From Effrenium voratum (lineage: Eukaryota; Sar; Dinophyceae; Suessiales; Symbiodiniaceae): 64,000 bases of DNA. Shown piece after piece: positions 1-13,111 of the stretch. Position 1 is the stretch's first letter. Each line of letters starts with the position of its first letter. Made by a program: the position numbers and the translations under genes. The notes under the pieces were generated by a model, which saw only the letters and a program-made list of their open reading frames with translations, had not been told where the DNA came from and made no database searches. The stretch is from positions 1-64,000 of the forward strand of contig CAUJNA010001440.1 in the NCBI GenBank assembly GCA_963377175.1, in the 5' to 3' direction.

Positions 1-1269
1 AGCCCACGGTCTACACGTGAAGGCTGGACGGATGAAGGGATAAGATAAGCAAATAATATCTTTCCAGCCTGCTCCTTTCGCTTTTCGCTGTCCCGCAGGC
101 TTAGGAATGTTGGGATTTTGAAGGACACCTAAAGATCAGGAGACAGTGAAGATATTGGGAATAGAAGTATTAGATAAAAGAAAGGCATTTAGGATAAACA
201 ATAAATATTAAATAGTTTGCAAATAAAAGAATTATGAAGGAAATATTATCCCATTCTTGGTCAAGGGTTACACCTCTTTCCCTACCATCAGGTGCCACCG
301 GCATATCTTCTCCTCACCATATCTTCGCTGGTGAGTGAATCCCATCTGTGGAAGATGCATGAGTTAATAGTAAAGAAGGAAGTAACCGATGGTAGGGTTA
401 GATGGATGGCCTTCGTTCTTTTCCATTATAATTAGTTTGTTAATTTGAAGATTTAGATGGAGAAAGAAGGCCATCATCCATCTTCTCTTATCTGTATCTT
501 ATGGCTTGTCTATTCCATGCTTTTTATCTCTTACATAATGTCCGTTCACAGCCCACGGCTTACCACGTAGAACGGAGGGGGTGGTATGTTGGTGAGTCAT
601 CATGTGTACACGAGAGAAAGGAAAGACACAAAGGTAGGTAAGAGATGTGTAAGGACTAACAGGATACAGATAGGAAAGCAATCTTATGTCAGGTAAATTC
701 CTAAAGTTGGGACAGATTATGAACGAAGGAAATAGAAATCTAATATAAAAGCTGTTCCTCTATACCTTACCTGGTTCTTGTCTGTTGGTTAATCTCTGTG
801 ACATGTAAGAACGAGAAGATACAAACAAAGGATGATAAAGGACATGAATGGTGTGGAAAAGCTATCTCATTTGGTTTCCTTTTCTTTCCTTGGTACCTTT
901 CCTCTCTTTACCACTTCATCATGTACTAGTTCCTGGGGAAGAGATGAGCCAGGATATAACCGTTCTTTCCAGGGTATCATCTCCCACATGTAGAAGTTAG
1001 TTAAGGGAGTGAAAGAACGGGAAAGATAAAGCTGAGATAAGATACCTTCCAGAATTCACGGATATCCATCTCTTTTATCTTTGTGTTTGGGTTATTCCTC
1101 CCTCGTCCGTTGGCCTCAGATCCATTCACACTCTAGAAGATCCCATACCGTCCTTTCGTACGTCCTAAAGTTGGGACGGAAGTAAAGGGAAATAGAATGA
1201 CATCCCACCTCTCTATGTCGTTGGGATTAGAATGGAGGATGAATGCAAACACTAAGTGAAAAGGAATGA
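1..1269 (-). repeat. Inverted repeat IR-A, left copy (cut by window start)
   Basis: Reverse complement of 45265-46533. Position 1 pairs with 46533 and position 1269 with 45265, and the coordinate sum stays at 46534 at every point I checked, so there is no net insertion or deletion. Only scattered substitutions are seen, for example near position 290, where one copy has ccatcaggtgcc and the other ccatctggtgcc. Homology stops at 1269 just past a gaatga motif. The left boundary cannot be seen because the repeat runs into the window edge. The content is stem-loop DNA with no supported gene; a 60-codon frame present in both copies differs by amino-acid replacements, so it shows no sign of coding constraint. 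Recombination between the copies would invert the intervening 44 kb. Confidence 0.93.
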
Positions 1270-1882
1270 GAGATGACATAGAGAATAGACGACAGGAAAT
1301 AGAATGCATTACATTGGATGGGTCCCCTCGCCTGCAGGCAAGTCCCATCAGCCATTATCTGTCCATCATTAACACCTAGAATTCCACCCCGCTCTCGCTC
1401 CCACATGTCGCTCTTTCCTCTCTTCGTTCGGGTTCTATTGACAGCTCTTCCACCAACCACTTCCACCTGACCCAGCCACAGGCTTAGGGAGGTGGAATGA
1501 AGTGGTAGGTGATGAAGAGATGGCCTGTCCTTTCTGTTCCTCTTGACCGTCCCATTATCTCTCAATTAACACGGTCAAGGATAGGAACAGAGGACAGTGA
1601 CCCAGCTTAGAGGCTGTACCAGCGACCAAAGGAGCGAGGAAAGAACAGCCGCTCATCTCTTCTCTCATTCCATCTTCATTCTCCCGGCCATCTTCTCTCA
1701 GCTATTAATGACTCACAGAGGCCGGGAAGATAGTGAATGAAGATGAGATAGTGAGGTGAGGCCGTTGGCCAGGACACCTCTTCATCATCTGTCCCTTTCA
1801 TCGCCTTCACGGCTGGTCCAGATGGTGAACGAGTCAATAGAGACGAGTTAGAGATGGAATGTAGCTTTCCTCACCATTTCTG

Positions 1883-1915
<33 letters not shown>

Positions 1916-4405
1916 TATTTTTCCCCCCCCCCCCCTATCCGTGTTTTTTTTGGGATCTAATCCAAAGGCTGCCGCTTATTCCTGTAATCCCAACTGAAGG
2001 ACCAGCAATGGAAAGGTCCTGAAGTTAACAGTTACATGGTAAAGAGAAGGTAGACTGTAGGAAGCTGTTCTTATCCCTTCACATCTTCATTTCACATCTA
2101 TTCACTTCCAAGCCTCACTTATCCATCATGTACTCCCTCAAATTCAAGGGTAATAGATAGGCTTGGAAGGAGACAGACAAAGATATGACAGTGAAAGACA
2201 GATCCAAATATAGGAATTACAAATGATGGACCTTCCAAGCCACTCATGGCCAGCGGAAGCGATGGAAGGGAATGTATCTCCTGGTCTATTTCATCTTTAC
2301 AGTCTATCATTGTCGTTCCTAAGATAAAGAATTTGGGGATTAAAAAGAGGAAATAGAAGATGAAAAGGTGTGCGACCAATCCAAGAATTAGCTTTCCTGC
2401 CTTTTTAATTATCTGACCTTACATTCCGCTCTTCATTCTATCTCCCAAGGCTTGTAATTCCAGGCATTCCAACGGTGAAGAATAAAGGGATTTGAGGTCA
2501 GAGGTTAGACCGTAGGCGGTAAAGCCTGGAAGGAACTAGATAAGAGAGACTGTGTTTGAGGTTACTTCCCGCATTTTATGGTCGCCCTCCCGTCTGTCGG
2601 TGATCTCCCATCTCTATATCTCTTCCTTGCTTCTTGGGATTTCTGGAGATCAAAAGTCAAGAATAAAGAAAAATAGAAAATAGATAATAAAAGATGAGGA
2701 AATCCCAAGATGAAAGCAAGGTCATGTCCATCTTTTTACCATGTACTTTCTCTTCTTCTAATCTCATCCAATATCTCCAAGAAATAAATAGCTGATAAAC
2801 GATGAAAAAGGTACCTAGAGAATTAAAAAGAGAATTATAAGAATGCCATTACAGAAAAGCCGTTAATTCTAAGTAAAAAGTAATTCTAAGATAATAAATG
2901 ATCAAAATGAATGATAAAACTGGAAAGTGAAAGATGATATGATCCATTATCTCGCTTTTATTTACTTCTTCCTTCCTCAGTTTCTAGAAGCATTTTATCC
3001 TTGACAAATGAATTTCCGTGAAGACCAAGAATAGAGGAAGTACAATAAGAGAAAGGGAATTATAAGAATAGAAAGAAGGGATGAAGATAGAGTGTAATCA
3101 TGACCGATAGAAAGTTTATAATTGGTAAGGAGAAGTGATAGAAGAAGATGCCATTATATCTATTCCTTTTGGATCCTTTTTAATTATTTTCATCATAAAA
3201 TCATCCAACATTGTAACGACCGAAGGGCTTGGGTGCGAGCATTAGAAGCGAGTGTCACCAGAAGCCAAGAGGAAGAGAAATAGGCTTTCATAATACCTTT
3301 CCATTCTTCCTTTCATATCCTCAATCAATAATAGATTTATATTAGGAACGAAAGGGAAGAATGAAGATTAGAAAAGAGAAGAAGTAAATAGATGATGAAC
3401 AAGAAAGACAGATAAAAGCATCTCAATGTAATGCCTGGCAGTCTTCTTTCCATGTACTTCCATCCCTATCTTCTCTTACACCTGTTCTAGTTAATTCCTA
3501 TCTCTTTGTGAGGTCTGTTAATCCTTGAATCGATGGTGTGGTTATGACGGAGATAATTGAATGGTAAAGAAAGAAGGAATTATAAAGGAAACGAACCTAA
3601 AGTGAGTGCCATATCTTTTCCTCTCGCACTTCTCCTTTCATCTCCATATCTTATATTTATTGTTCACTCGTGAATCTTGGAAGTGCGAGAAGAGAATAGT
3701 AAAAGAGAAGAAAGAAGTGAATAAAGAAGCTATAGAATTAAACCAAAAGAAAGCAAGGTAGAGAATTAAGGAATGAATGATAGAATTCTAACTCACTTCC
3801 CGCTTCCTAGCGACTTATCTCCTTGTCAAGCAATATCCTGCATTTCTCACCGGTAATTCTCCCCATCAATAATCAAGATGGTAAAACGGTGAGATAATGC
3901 TATGATAAGATAAGAGAAAGAGATGATGAACCAGAAATAAAAGATAAAAGAGATTGAAAATAAAGATGGAATGCTATCTCACAGACAATAAGACCTTGAT
4001 TTCCAAGTATCTCTCATTCTATTTTATCCTGTTATCTCTCTATTTGTATTCTGTTTGTGATTGAAGGTCTTTCTCTCTGGTTCACCGGTCACACCGGAAG
4101 TTCCTCCAACCAGTGAAGATTGATGGGTTAGTGGTTACCTGTCATTCCACTCTATTACATCCCGTTCACCTTGGTCGCTCACTTTGGGATGTTAATGACA
4201 GGTCCCACGGCAGAGAGTGGGTACACACGAAGGAAAGAAGATTGCACACCTTTCTATTTCTAAGACTCGTGATTCCTTCCTTCTCTAGTTCTTACCAGCT
4301 CTCACAGATCCTCAACTCACCAACCAAGAAGATTCATTTTGAGAAGATAGACAAGTCCTTTTCCTTACTAATATTGGTCCCTTCATGTCATTACCTCCCA
4401 CCTTT
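1270..4405. other. Single-copy, gene-free hairpin region
   Basis: About 3.1 kb between IR-A and the giant palindrome. The sequence is successive imperfect stem-loops alternating pyrimidine-rich and purine-rich arms, with AT-rich stretches around 2640-3200. Open frames are short and compositionally biased. Apart from the homopolymer run at 1885-1951, annotated separately, I see no promoter, RNA gene or mobile-element protein here. Confidence 0.7.
1885..1951. repeat. Homopolymer cluster C31 / C13 / T8
   Basis: A run of 31 C (1885-1915), then tattttt, a run of 13 C (1923-1935), then tatccgtg and 8 T (1944-1951). Nothing comparable occurs in the surrounding hairpin DNA, and the run interrupts the local stem-loop pattern. 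It may be a real slippage-prone tract or a poorly resolved stretch of the assembly. The exact lengths should not be trusted. Confidence 0.85.
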
Positions 4406-5866
4406 GGGATGTTGGGTAACGACGAGAACGAAGTGAGGAGTAAGAAGCATTCCTTTTCCTTCGTGTGTCCCTTCCTGCTCTTGAAGAGCCGCGAAGCGAG
4501 GAAGGAACTTCACACTCCATCAAACCCTATCCCTTTTCTAACCGTTCATTCTTCACTCCCACATCATCCAAGAATCTGGTGGCCTCGTCCTCTGGACTCA
4601 TCTCCTTACCAAGCAATCAAAGATACAGGATATGGTTATTACGGAAAAGCGAACTCCCAAAGTGAGCGAAGATGATAAGATGGTAAAGGAAGGCTTCTAT
4701 CCCTGCTCCTTTTGGTCGCACGAAGGCTGTACCCACTCCTCTCCGTCGTGTGTGGGACCTTAGGACCTAACCCTTGCCCACCGTGTGACCTGGAAAGAAG
4801 AGGTGGAAGGGCAAGGGAAAGAATAATCAAAATGATGGGAAATGCAGCCTTCATAAGATCGCCTGCCATTGGATGCCTTCTCCTTTATCATTCATGTCGT
4901 TACTTCCTTCTCCTTTGCTAAGACTCTAGAATATTGGATATCTTGGAAACAGAGTTAAGGAGAAGAGAAACGAGAAGGAAGAAGAAACGACATGTCACCT
5001 CTAGAAATCTCTGGGACTCTTCCTCTTGGCTAATTCTTTCCTTTCTCTTCTCTATGTTGGATCTCATGGCTTTACTAATCTCTTTTCATTTATAATTCTC
5101 TTTCTAATCCCTAAGGCTTTCCAGGAGTTACACAGGATGGCTCTTCCATCACCAGTTTATCTTTCCCTTTTTCTCTTTTTGAGGTGTTAATTCCTCTTCC
5201 TCAACATGTGATAGCCAATAGAAGATACAGATGTGGAAGGGATGAATTCCTTAGGAATGAGATGGAAGAATGACAGCTTTTCCACACCTTCGTGTCTCTT
5301 AGATCCTGATGAAGGGAATTATACCGCTAGGAAGCCAACTCTTGGATTGGTGGTTTGATGGGTGAAAATGTCAGGTTATTTCCTATGGCTTGCCCACTCT
5401 TTCCTCTCGTGGTTAATAATGCCCTAAAGTCACCCAAAGATCCATGAAAGAGAAAGGAGAGTAATAAAGGAATAGCTATCACATGGAACGGATAGAGGAA
5501 GGAGTGAATTATAAGGCTTGGCAAGCCGGGTTAGAGGCTGTTATCTGTTATCTCCTTTCACTTACAAATCCATCTATTAATCCCGGCTGTTTGCCTCATC
5601 CTAAAGTCATTTCTCACACCTAAGGACTACACTCTATCTCTGAGACCGTCCGGTGAATGGTAACGACTAGAAGGAGGAAGGGAATATGAATGAGGAAAAG
5701 GACCGGAAAGAACGGTCTCACTTCGTTCTCTTTTCCCATTCTCTTCACACATCCATCTCACCATCTTATGTCACAGGAATTAACCCACAGGAAGTGATGG
5801 ATGTGGGAGTGAGAATAGATCCATCATATGACAGCCACATCCCAAGAACAGAGATTGGGTGAGGAG

Positions 5867-5997
5867 AGCAGGGGGGGGGGGGGGCGCGGGCGTGAGGGGG
5901 TAAATATAAAAAAAAAACCACCCCACCACACCACGCATGCAATAACCCGTTATCCCAACGTTCACTAACACACATCCCTCTCCTCCCTTCACACCCA
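5867..5997. repeat. Divergent block in palindrome left arm, G14 and A10 runs
   Basis: Within otherwise near-identical palindrome arms, these 131 nt do not match the 65 nt at 20167-20231. The block has 14 consecutive G (5871-5884), a GC-rich stretch, then 10 consecutive A (5908-5917) and a run rich in CCA and CAC. The right-arm counterpart is ordinary hairpin-type sequence. Either one arm received a replacement or insertion, or this patch of the left arm is an assembly error. The 66-nt length difference accounts for the main shift in arm register. Confidence 0.8.
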
Positions 5998-7243
5998 CTC
6001 ACACATCACCCACTATCCCGGCTCACCGGTGGTGGGAGGTAGGGTTAAAAGACTTGACATGCCGTCCCTTCAGGTCCTTTCACTACTTCCTCATCTCTTA
6101 TCTCTCAGTGTTCCCAATTCTAAGATTTGCAAATAATAAAGAGATAACGAAAGAAGAGATGGAGGGAACACGAGAGAAAGAGAAGATACATGATAGAAAA
6201 GTAAATAGCTGATGGCCTCATTCCCTCGTCCAACTTCTCTCTGTGGTTCACCCTTGACCAAGTTCTGGGATACACGACAGTGGGAAGAACGGGTGAACCT
6301 ACAGTCACAGGAAAGACTAAGATGTGAGTGAAGGACAGAAGTGACTGAGGGAAAAGGACTTCTCTCTCCATTTCTTCTCGTTTCTTTCTTTTCCATAATA
6401 TCATCTCACTTCATCTCAGGAACTAGAAAGTGGGAAACGAGAAGGAGAGAGAAATAGCTTTCCTGATCACTCTTCCTTTCACTGTCATTCATCTGTCCCA
6501 CTCATTTGTAGGTGAAGTGATGGACAGATGAAGGTGAAAGACAAAGTGAAGATAGAAAGTGAAGTCTTCTCTAACTCTAGGACGTAGGAAAGGAAGATAT
6601 CATGTCACTCACCTCGCTTCCCTCGGACACAGAGGAGAGGGTTAACAGCGAGGGGTAGGACACACTTTAGGAACGGAATGTATCCGATGGAAGAGAGTGG
6701 AATGAAGTGTAAGACAGTCTATTTTACCTTGTATCTCGTCCGTTCACTCTCTCCGTTCACGGCTTTCCCGAAGGCCAGGACGCAGAGGTCGAGGGAAAAG
6801 AAAAGACGGGAAAGATATTAACTCACCCTCCATCCGTCCCGTCTGTCTTCTCTTTACACCCTACCAATTCATACTCTTGGAACCTACAGTCAAGGGACGG
6901 AGGAAGTAGGGTGAGATGTAACCCGAACGAAGGGCGGGGAATCTTCTCTCCAACAATCCAACCGAACGAAGGTAGACTGTAATGAAAGGAACTGGAATAG
7001 CATGTAGGATCTCTTCGTCTCTTTGCATTACATTTCTCTTCTTGGTCTTACAGTTAACCTCTATTTCCTGGAATTATTGAATGGTAAGGAAAAGGAAAAG
7101 TAATGAATAAAATAGAATGAGATAATGGGTCAGCCCCTGGCTTTCACCGTTGGTACACCATCATCGTTTATTTCTATTTTCTATTTAATTATTATTTATT
7201 GTTATTTTCCTATTAATAGGATTTCTATTTAATTATTATTATT

Positions 7244-7332
7244 GGGTTTTTGTTGTTGGGAATGTTCACCTCCCTTGATTCCGTCTCCTGACGTGTAAAT
7301 CATAAAGGATAGTGCATGAGGGAGAGAAACGC
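7244..7332 (-). repeat. E element copy E1
   Basis: Member of the dispersed E family, read on the minus strand and mirror copy of E2. In element sense it has a gcgtttctctccc box, a degraded second box (atccttt instead of ATCGTTT), a stem-loop CCGTC-agga-GACGG, and the conserved hairpin at 7258-7274 (GGGA stem, 9-nt loop GGTGAACAT, TCCC). A T-rich tract on the plus strand (7160-7243) gives an A-rich tail in element sense. The first box also pairs outward: agggagaga at 7319-7327 with tctctccct at 7374-7382. Confidence 0.82.
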
Positions 7333-7382
7333 TTTCCAATGCTCTTCAGGAGCTAGTGATGTAAGCACGTCTATCTCTCCCT
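7319..7382. repeat. Stem-loop flanking E1
   Basis: agggagaga (7319-7327) pairs perfectly with tctctccct (7374-7382), 9 bp, enclosing an inner hairpin gctcttc..aggagc. The same closing stem with the shared segment cgtctatctctccct is found beside E6 at 51424, so this hairpin is probably the 5' part of the E element. Confidence 0.75.
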
Positions 7383-10300
7383 TTCATTTTATCTTGTCAA
7401 TCAAATAAACACAAGGGAAGGATGAACTCACGAATGAAGTGAGGGAAGAGAATGAAGCAGTTGGGTACCTTGCCATCTTTATTATTTGCCTTTCTGTACT
7501 TCCTGTCGTCACAGCTTTTATCACTCTTTTCTATATCTTGTCCACGTGATTTCCCATTGTTGGTTTTATTATATTGGATCATTAATTCTCTATTTATTTG
7601 TTTGTTTACTTTATCTTTTATTTCGTTATTTTGCTTTCTCTTTATCTTAGTTCTTCTTTACAGTATTTCACTATCTGTTTTATCTTTGAAGTCGTCTATT
7701 TTCTAATTCTTTATTGTCATAGCATTATCCAAGAGACGGAGATAAGACAAGAGAAAGCATTTGGAGCGGGCCACATTCTTCTTGGTTACATTTCCGTGTC
7801 TTTGCTGTTACGAAAGGGACGTGAGGACCTAGCCAAGAAGAAGGCTTACCAAGGAAGAGAGAAGCGATGACAGCCTTCACACTCCCGTCCTTCGTGTGTT
7901 AGGGATGGGCACCTCCTACATGCGAGGAAGCGATGCATGGGATGGAGGTGGAATGTGGGAGGAAACGACCTTATCTCCTTCACTTTGTCTAACCCTTGCC
8001 CTCTCCTCTCCAGTCGTGGGTTGACGGGTTAGTGTTAGGATGTGAAGAGAGAACGAGTAGAGACGAGTGAAGGATGATAGGATAGTGACTTCCCTTCTCT
8101 CTTCATCTCACCGTCGGTGACGGAGGACGTGTCCTAGAGATGAAGAACGAGAAGGAAGGACAGTCTTATAATTCTCTTTCCCACGGCTCTCTTCTCTCTG
8201 CCGTGTATCTCATCTTCCCGCGGCATCTTCAAGCACAAGAAACCAAATGAACAAGAAAGAGAGATGGATAAGGCCGCGGGATAGGGTTGTATGGTTAGTG
8301 AGTGACTTTTCCTTCCCCACATTGCCTCCGTTGGAACGCTTCTTAGAAGCTAGGCAATGGAAAGGAAGGAAGACTATCTCATCCCTCACTTCCACACCTA
8401 CAAATCCCATTATTTGCTACCTTTGGGGATTTGGTGAGGACATGAGGTTATAGCTAAGAAGAATTACCCGCGAGATTAAGAGACAGAGAGCGGGTGGGAT
8501 GGAAGTTCACTTATCTCTTTCCCTTTTCCTTTGTTGGCTTTATCATGTTGTCGATGCAATTAAGATCTCAAATAAAATAGGTAATCATAAAGCCAACAAA
8601 TAAGAGATGGAATGTATCTCAGAATTCCTTTATCCCTCTTTTCCTTCGTACCTCCACCTCTCGGATCTTGGAAGAAGAGGTCCTGATGAAGACAGGAATA
8701 AGAGATGAAAAAGGCTGACCAAGGGAAGCTTCCCCACTCTTCTTTCGTATCCTCTCTCTCATCGCTTCCACAGTGAGTCATTACCCACTACATGCGAGGG
8801 ACGAAGGAACGAGGAAGATGGTACACTCTCTAATCCTTTCTCTCATCCTTGCTCCTCAACTCTCGGTTCGTGTCTTTACCATTGACGAAGAGATCCTACA
8901 TTTAGAAGCGAGAGAAAGGAGCAGGATGGAATAGAGAAGGCTTAGGACCTGACCTTTCCTCTTTACTTATTATTTACATCTTAATAAATCCCCAAATGCA
9001 GGAAATAAATAGATGATAGAAAGGTCAGTCCTTCACCAATAGAAAAGAGAGATTTCTTATCAGGTTATACCTCAGAAATTAATAGTTGTAAAAGCAAAAG
9101 TTGTTATTATGGAAAGGTTAGACCGTAGGGTCAGGAAGGGTAGGTTTGTTGGGTTAAAAGACTTGTCTATTTCATTCACTTTAGGAGTTAACGTTTATTC
9201 CTCGCTTCGGTCGAGCGTTAATGCCGTGAATAGAATGGATGTACGAAGGAAGAAGTAAACCAAAAGCTACAAAATGAACCAGATAAGTGACATTCTATCT
9301 TCCCATACCTACCCTCATCCACTATTTACTCTCTTTCACTTCAATTACAGTCCTTAGGTCTATATCTTGTTTGTAGCTTTCCTTGTCACTCAATTCTTTA
9401 TCTTTATGTGTCCCCTTTCTCCTCTATCTATTCTATTTGTCTTTCTTGTTCTTCTTCATTTCTCATTTCTATTCCTTTCTCGTTATCTATTCTATCATAA
9501 ATTAATTGTAATAGAATGAAAGTAAAGAGAAGAAAGATAGCCATGAAGGCGACAAGACAAGGAGCTAGGATCAACAAATGAAATGAATGAGAACGAAGTA
9601 AGATGAGGCATTCATTGCATGGAGACACGAAGGTACAGCAAGAATAGAATTAAAAACGAAACAAAGAGAACTTCCCAATCCACTCCGTTCCCTCTTCCCA
9701 TCGGTGTCACATCTACTCTTCACTTTGATTCATCATGTCCTATCTACTAGTTTTCCTGTTACAGAGAAGACTGGTTAAGGGACAAGGAGGCAAGTCCTGA
9801 AAAAGGAAATATGTGGCTGGTCCATCTCTTTAATCACATACAAATTACTTTAAGATGATCCAGAATTAAGAGGATACGAAAGGATGGATTTCTCTGGATC
9901 ACATCTTATCCCTTCACCTCGCTGTCTGTTAGCTCGGTATCTTCTATCTTCAAGTTCCCACGGCTAGCCTGGTGGGTAAGAGGATGAGTGATGAAGAGAT
10001 AGAAAGTAACCCTCAAAACCCAATAAAAGAGAAAGAGGGAAGGGATATGAATGTAAATGAGAGAATGACCATAGGAACTTGATGGATTAGCGAAAGCTGA
10101 GATTAAAAGGAACAGAGATAATGGATTTCTTGGAACACACGATTCCCAAACCAAGAGCAGACTATAGACGGAGGCCCTCACTCTAACTTTTCTATTCTCT
10201 TCTTTTCCTCTATTTGTAGTTACATTTCCTATCTTTATCTGGATTCTCTATTCCATCCTCATACATCCGCTCCAGCCGGTGGGCGAAGAGTTAGGTTTCT

Positions 10301-11930
10301 ATCATCAATTTACGAGAATAATAATAAAGTAAAAGAAAGGTAATGAAAGAAAAGAAAAGGCATTAATGCCGCCCACAAACCTAAGATGTGCCATGGCGAG
10401 CTGTTCACCTCCATGCATTCCATGGAAAGGAATGGGAGGTCAGCTCTTCCTGCATCCAACACTTTCACTCCTCTCTCCTCTCTCCTTTCGTACGTCCCGG
10501 AGCCAGCGGAGGTTGAAGGACAAGAAAGGAAGAGATCCCATTATCTCACAACCAAATACCAGACCTTTCCATCTTTTCCACGTGTAGAATTCCCGTGAAT
10601 AATGCCTACCAACAAGCGATGGAAGGAGAAAGGAATTCCACAAACCATCTAACCTTGATTTCCAAGAATGGAGTAATATTGCCTTCGTTCCTATGGTCAC
10701 TCTTCCTTTCACTTCTACATGCTATTAATCTCTGAGATATACCGCCAGGAAAGACATTCATCTCTACATACCATCTCATTCTTTCATCGTCGATTCTATG
10801 CTGTAAAAACCCTAAGAATTAACCCACAATGATAAAGACGTTCCCATTAAAGCCGAGAGGCGGTGAGATTAAGAGGAAGAAAAGAACAAGATGAAATGGA
10901 GATGATTCCAAATCCTTTAAGATGCTACATTGGGAGCTAAGATAAGGACATGTAGAAAAGCTCCCAAACATACCCTTTCCCTCCCTTTTAATTCCATCGG
11001 TTCTGATGGTGAGTCTTGGTCTTTGCTTTCATGCATTATCCACTTTCTCTTTCCAGTGCATTCTCTAGATTCATAATGTCAGACCAAGAGATGTAAACAC
11101 CAAAAGTAAAAGGAATTAACAGGCTGTAACGACGAGATCCGAGAGACGGGAGGATTGAGGATGAAGAATGCCATCTCTGTTCTATTCTATTCTCCATTAT
11201 CCTTTATCCTCATTCCCTAATATTCCCTGTATCTCCTCCTCTATACCTTTCATGGAATGCATTGTCTCTCTCTTTTCCTTAACTTGTGTAACTTGCGTTC
11301 TTGAAGATTAATTGGTGAGGGATAAAGATGGTTCCATGGGAAGCGGTGGACCAATATCTGAGGTAAACGGGCGAGAGATAAAGCCCTAGAATTCTATCAT
11401 TTACTTTCCCAATTTATATTTATTGCTCTTTCATTTGTCTTTCTTTCCTGTCTTTACCATTCATGTTCTAGTTCTTTATCTCTTTCTTATTGTTGCCCTT
11501 CCGTGCTCTCACAGTTCCCACGTCATGGACAGAGAAGAGGGACCGAGAGAAGAGGTCCCAGAGCATACATTTCTATTCCTTCCATCACCTACCACTTCAT
11601 CCAACCAGCGAAGAGACCAAGAGCTGGTGAGGGGATGAAGAGGTGATGGGTCATGATCTCATTTCTATTTCCCGTTAACTTCAATCACAGGAACGAGTAG
11701 AGACGAGAGACGGCCTAATTCACGGGAAATAGAATGTAGGTAAAGAGAAGACAGACGAAGGCTGGTCAGCTCGTTATCTCGCTTCCTTCGTACATGCTAT
11801 CCTTCCTACACCCTATCTCATCTCCAGATGAGCCCGAAGGGTAGGGTGTGAAGGCATGAACGAAGAGCATACCGTGGAAGCCGGAAGGAAATGACGGCTG
11901 AGGGCCTTTTCTTTTATTGTGTGTTTCCTT

Positions 11931-11989
11931 CCATCTTCCCTTCACACGTCCCTTTCTACATCCTGGACGTGAGCGAAGCGGGAAGATGG
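11931..11989. repeat. Two-tier stem-loop
   Basis: ccatcttccc (11931-11940) pairs with gggaagatgg (11980-11989), 10 bp perfect. Inside it cacgtcc (11945-11951) pairs with ggacgtg (11965-11971). It is a typical unit of the window: pyrimidine arm first, purine arm second, short apical loop. The mirror copy lies in the right palindrome arm near 14.2 kb. Confidence 0.8.
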
Positions 11990-12184
11990 TATGACAGGGA
12001 ACTAGGGAAGGAACGAGAGACACAGGAACGAGTGAGAGGAACTTCTATCTTCCCCACCTCTCTGTTTGGTGGGTGTTAGGTGTGTGTCTTTCCCTATCCA
12101 TTGTTTGCATTCACCAGCGGTTACAGGAATAGCTGGTGAGGGATAGGGAAAGAAGCATGAGAGAAAGATATTAATCCCCTTTCA

Positions 12185-12241
12185 TTTTGGTCTTGTATTT
12201 GGATTAGGAAAATAATTAAAAAGGAAAGAACAAGACCAAAA
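12185..12241. repeat. Stem-loop with 11-bp stem
   Basis: ttttggtcttg (12185-12195) pairs perfectly with caagaccaaaa (12231-12241). The loop is AT-rich. A mirrored copy is present in the right palindrome arm near 13.95 kb. Confidence 0.8.
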
Positions 12242-13065
12242 GGAGAAGGGAAACGATCCAAAATGAGATATTCCTTCCTTCCCGCTCATTCCTCACGACA
12301 GAGTGGAGTGGCAGCTGTTGGCTGAGTCAAAGAGACGGAAGGAACGGTTAGACGAAGGTATGTCCTCATCTGTACATCTCCCCAACGGTGAAAGCCGTGA
12401 ACCAGAGAATCTGGAAGGGAGATGGATGAGGGAGTGAGTTAGAAGTGAAAAGATGTGACATTACCTTCCTTTCTATTCCTTTTATTCTCGGGAAATTCCC
12501 TTCATCTCTAAGACTCTCTCACTCTGGAAGGTCCTGTCACCCAATATAATGTCTGTTCTCGTCCTTTTCTTTCCCTTTGTCTCTGCTCTTCATCTGTGTT
12601 TCTTGGAGAGAGCAGAGGGGAAAGAAGAGAACAGGAAGGTAAGACTGGAAGGTCCAACAGCATAAAATAGATGTGTGAAAGGAATGAAATGGTAAAGAGT
12701 GGACCTTTCCTAACAGCCATCACTTGCTCTAGGATGTAGGAACTTGGAAAGAGAGGACTAACCGATAGAAGGGAGAGTTAGGACGGAGGGACCAATAATA
12801 GCTTTCATTACACCTTCCTTTTACATTCCATTCACCTACCTTACCCTCACTCCTCCCTACCTGCCTTCGTTGGTGCCGGGATGAGTGTGAAGTGGTAAGA
12901 CGTCCGGCTGTAAGGCCAAGAGAAAAGCAAACTATCTTCATCTCTGAATCCCCGTCTGGAGCTTCCAAAATATTTAACTCCCTTTTTCTTGTCCATTTTC
13001 TACGTCATACCGGTTCCCAGAGGATAATCACACTCCACAGACGATCCCAAGCGAGGCAAGGAACC

Positions 13066-13111
13066 ATCTCTCTCCAACAACAACAACGGAGGAGGAGGGT
13101 CGTTGACTGTA
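13066..13111. repeat. Giant palindrome, central loop
   Basis: The 46 nt between the last paired bases of the two arms: ggcaaggaacc ends at 13065 and ggttccttgcc starts at 13112. The loop holds short CAA and GGA runs. The flanking 50 bp on each side pair almost perfectly. An extruded cruciform or fold-back could form here. No gene or known origin motif is recognised. Confidence 0.9.

Larger units (their letters stand above)
4406..13065. repeat. Giant palindrome, left arm
   Basis: Reads as the reverse complement of 13112-21691. Landmarks give a coordinate sum of 26177 at the apex, about 26165 near 9.9/16.3 kb, 26151 near 7.4-8.8 kb, 26164 near 6.4/19.8 kb and 26097 from 5.5 kb outward. The arms therefore differ by a few short indels and one large block. 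Matching frames and hairpins differ by only about one substitution per hundred bases by eye. The outer boundary is at gggatgttggg (4406-4416). The arm contains E element copy E1 and many stem-loops but no supported gene. Confidence 0.95.
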
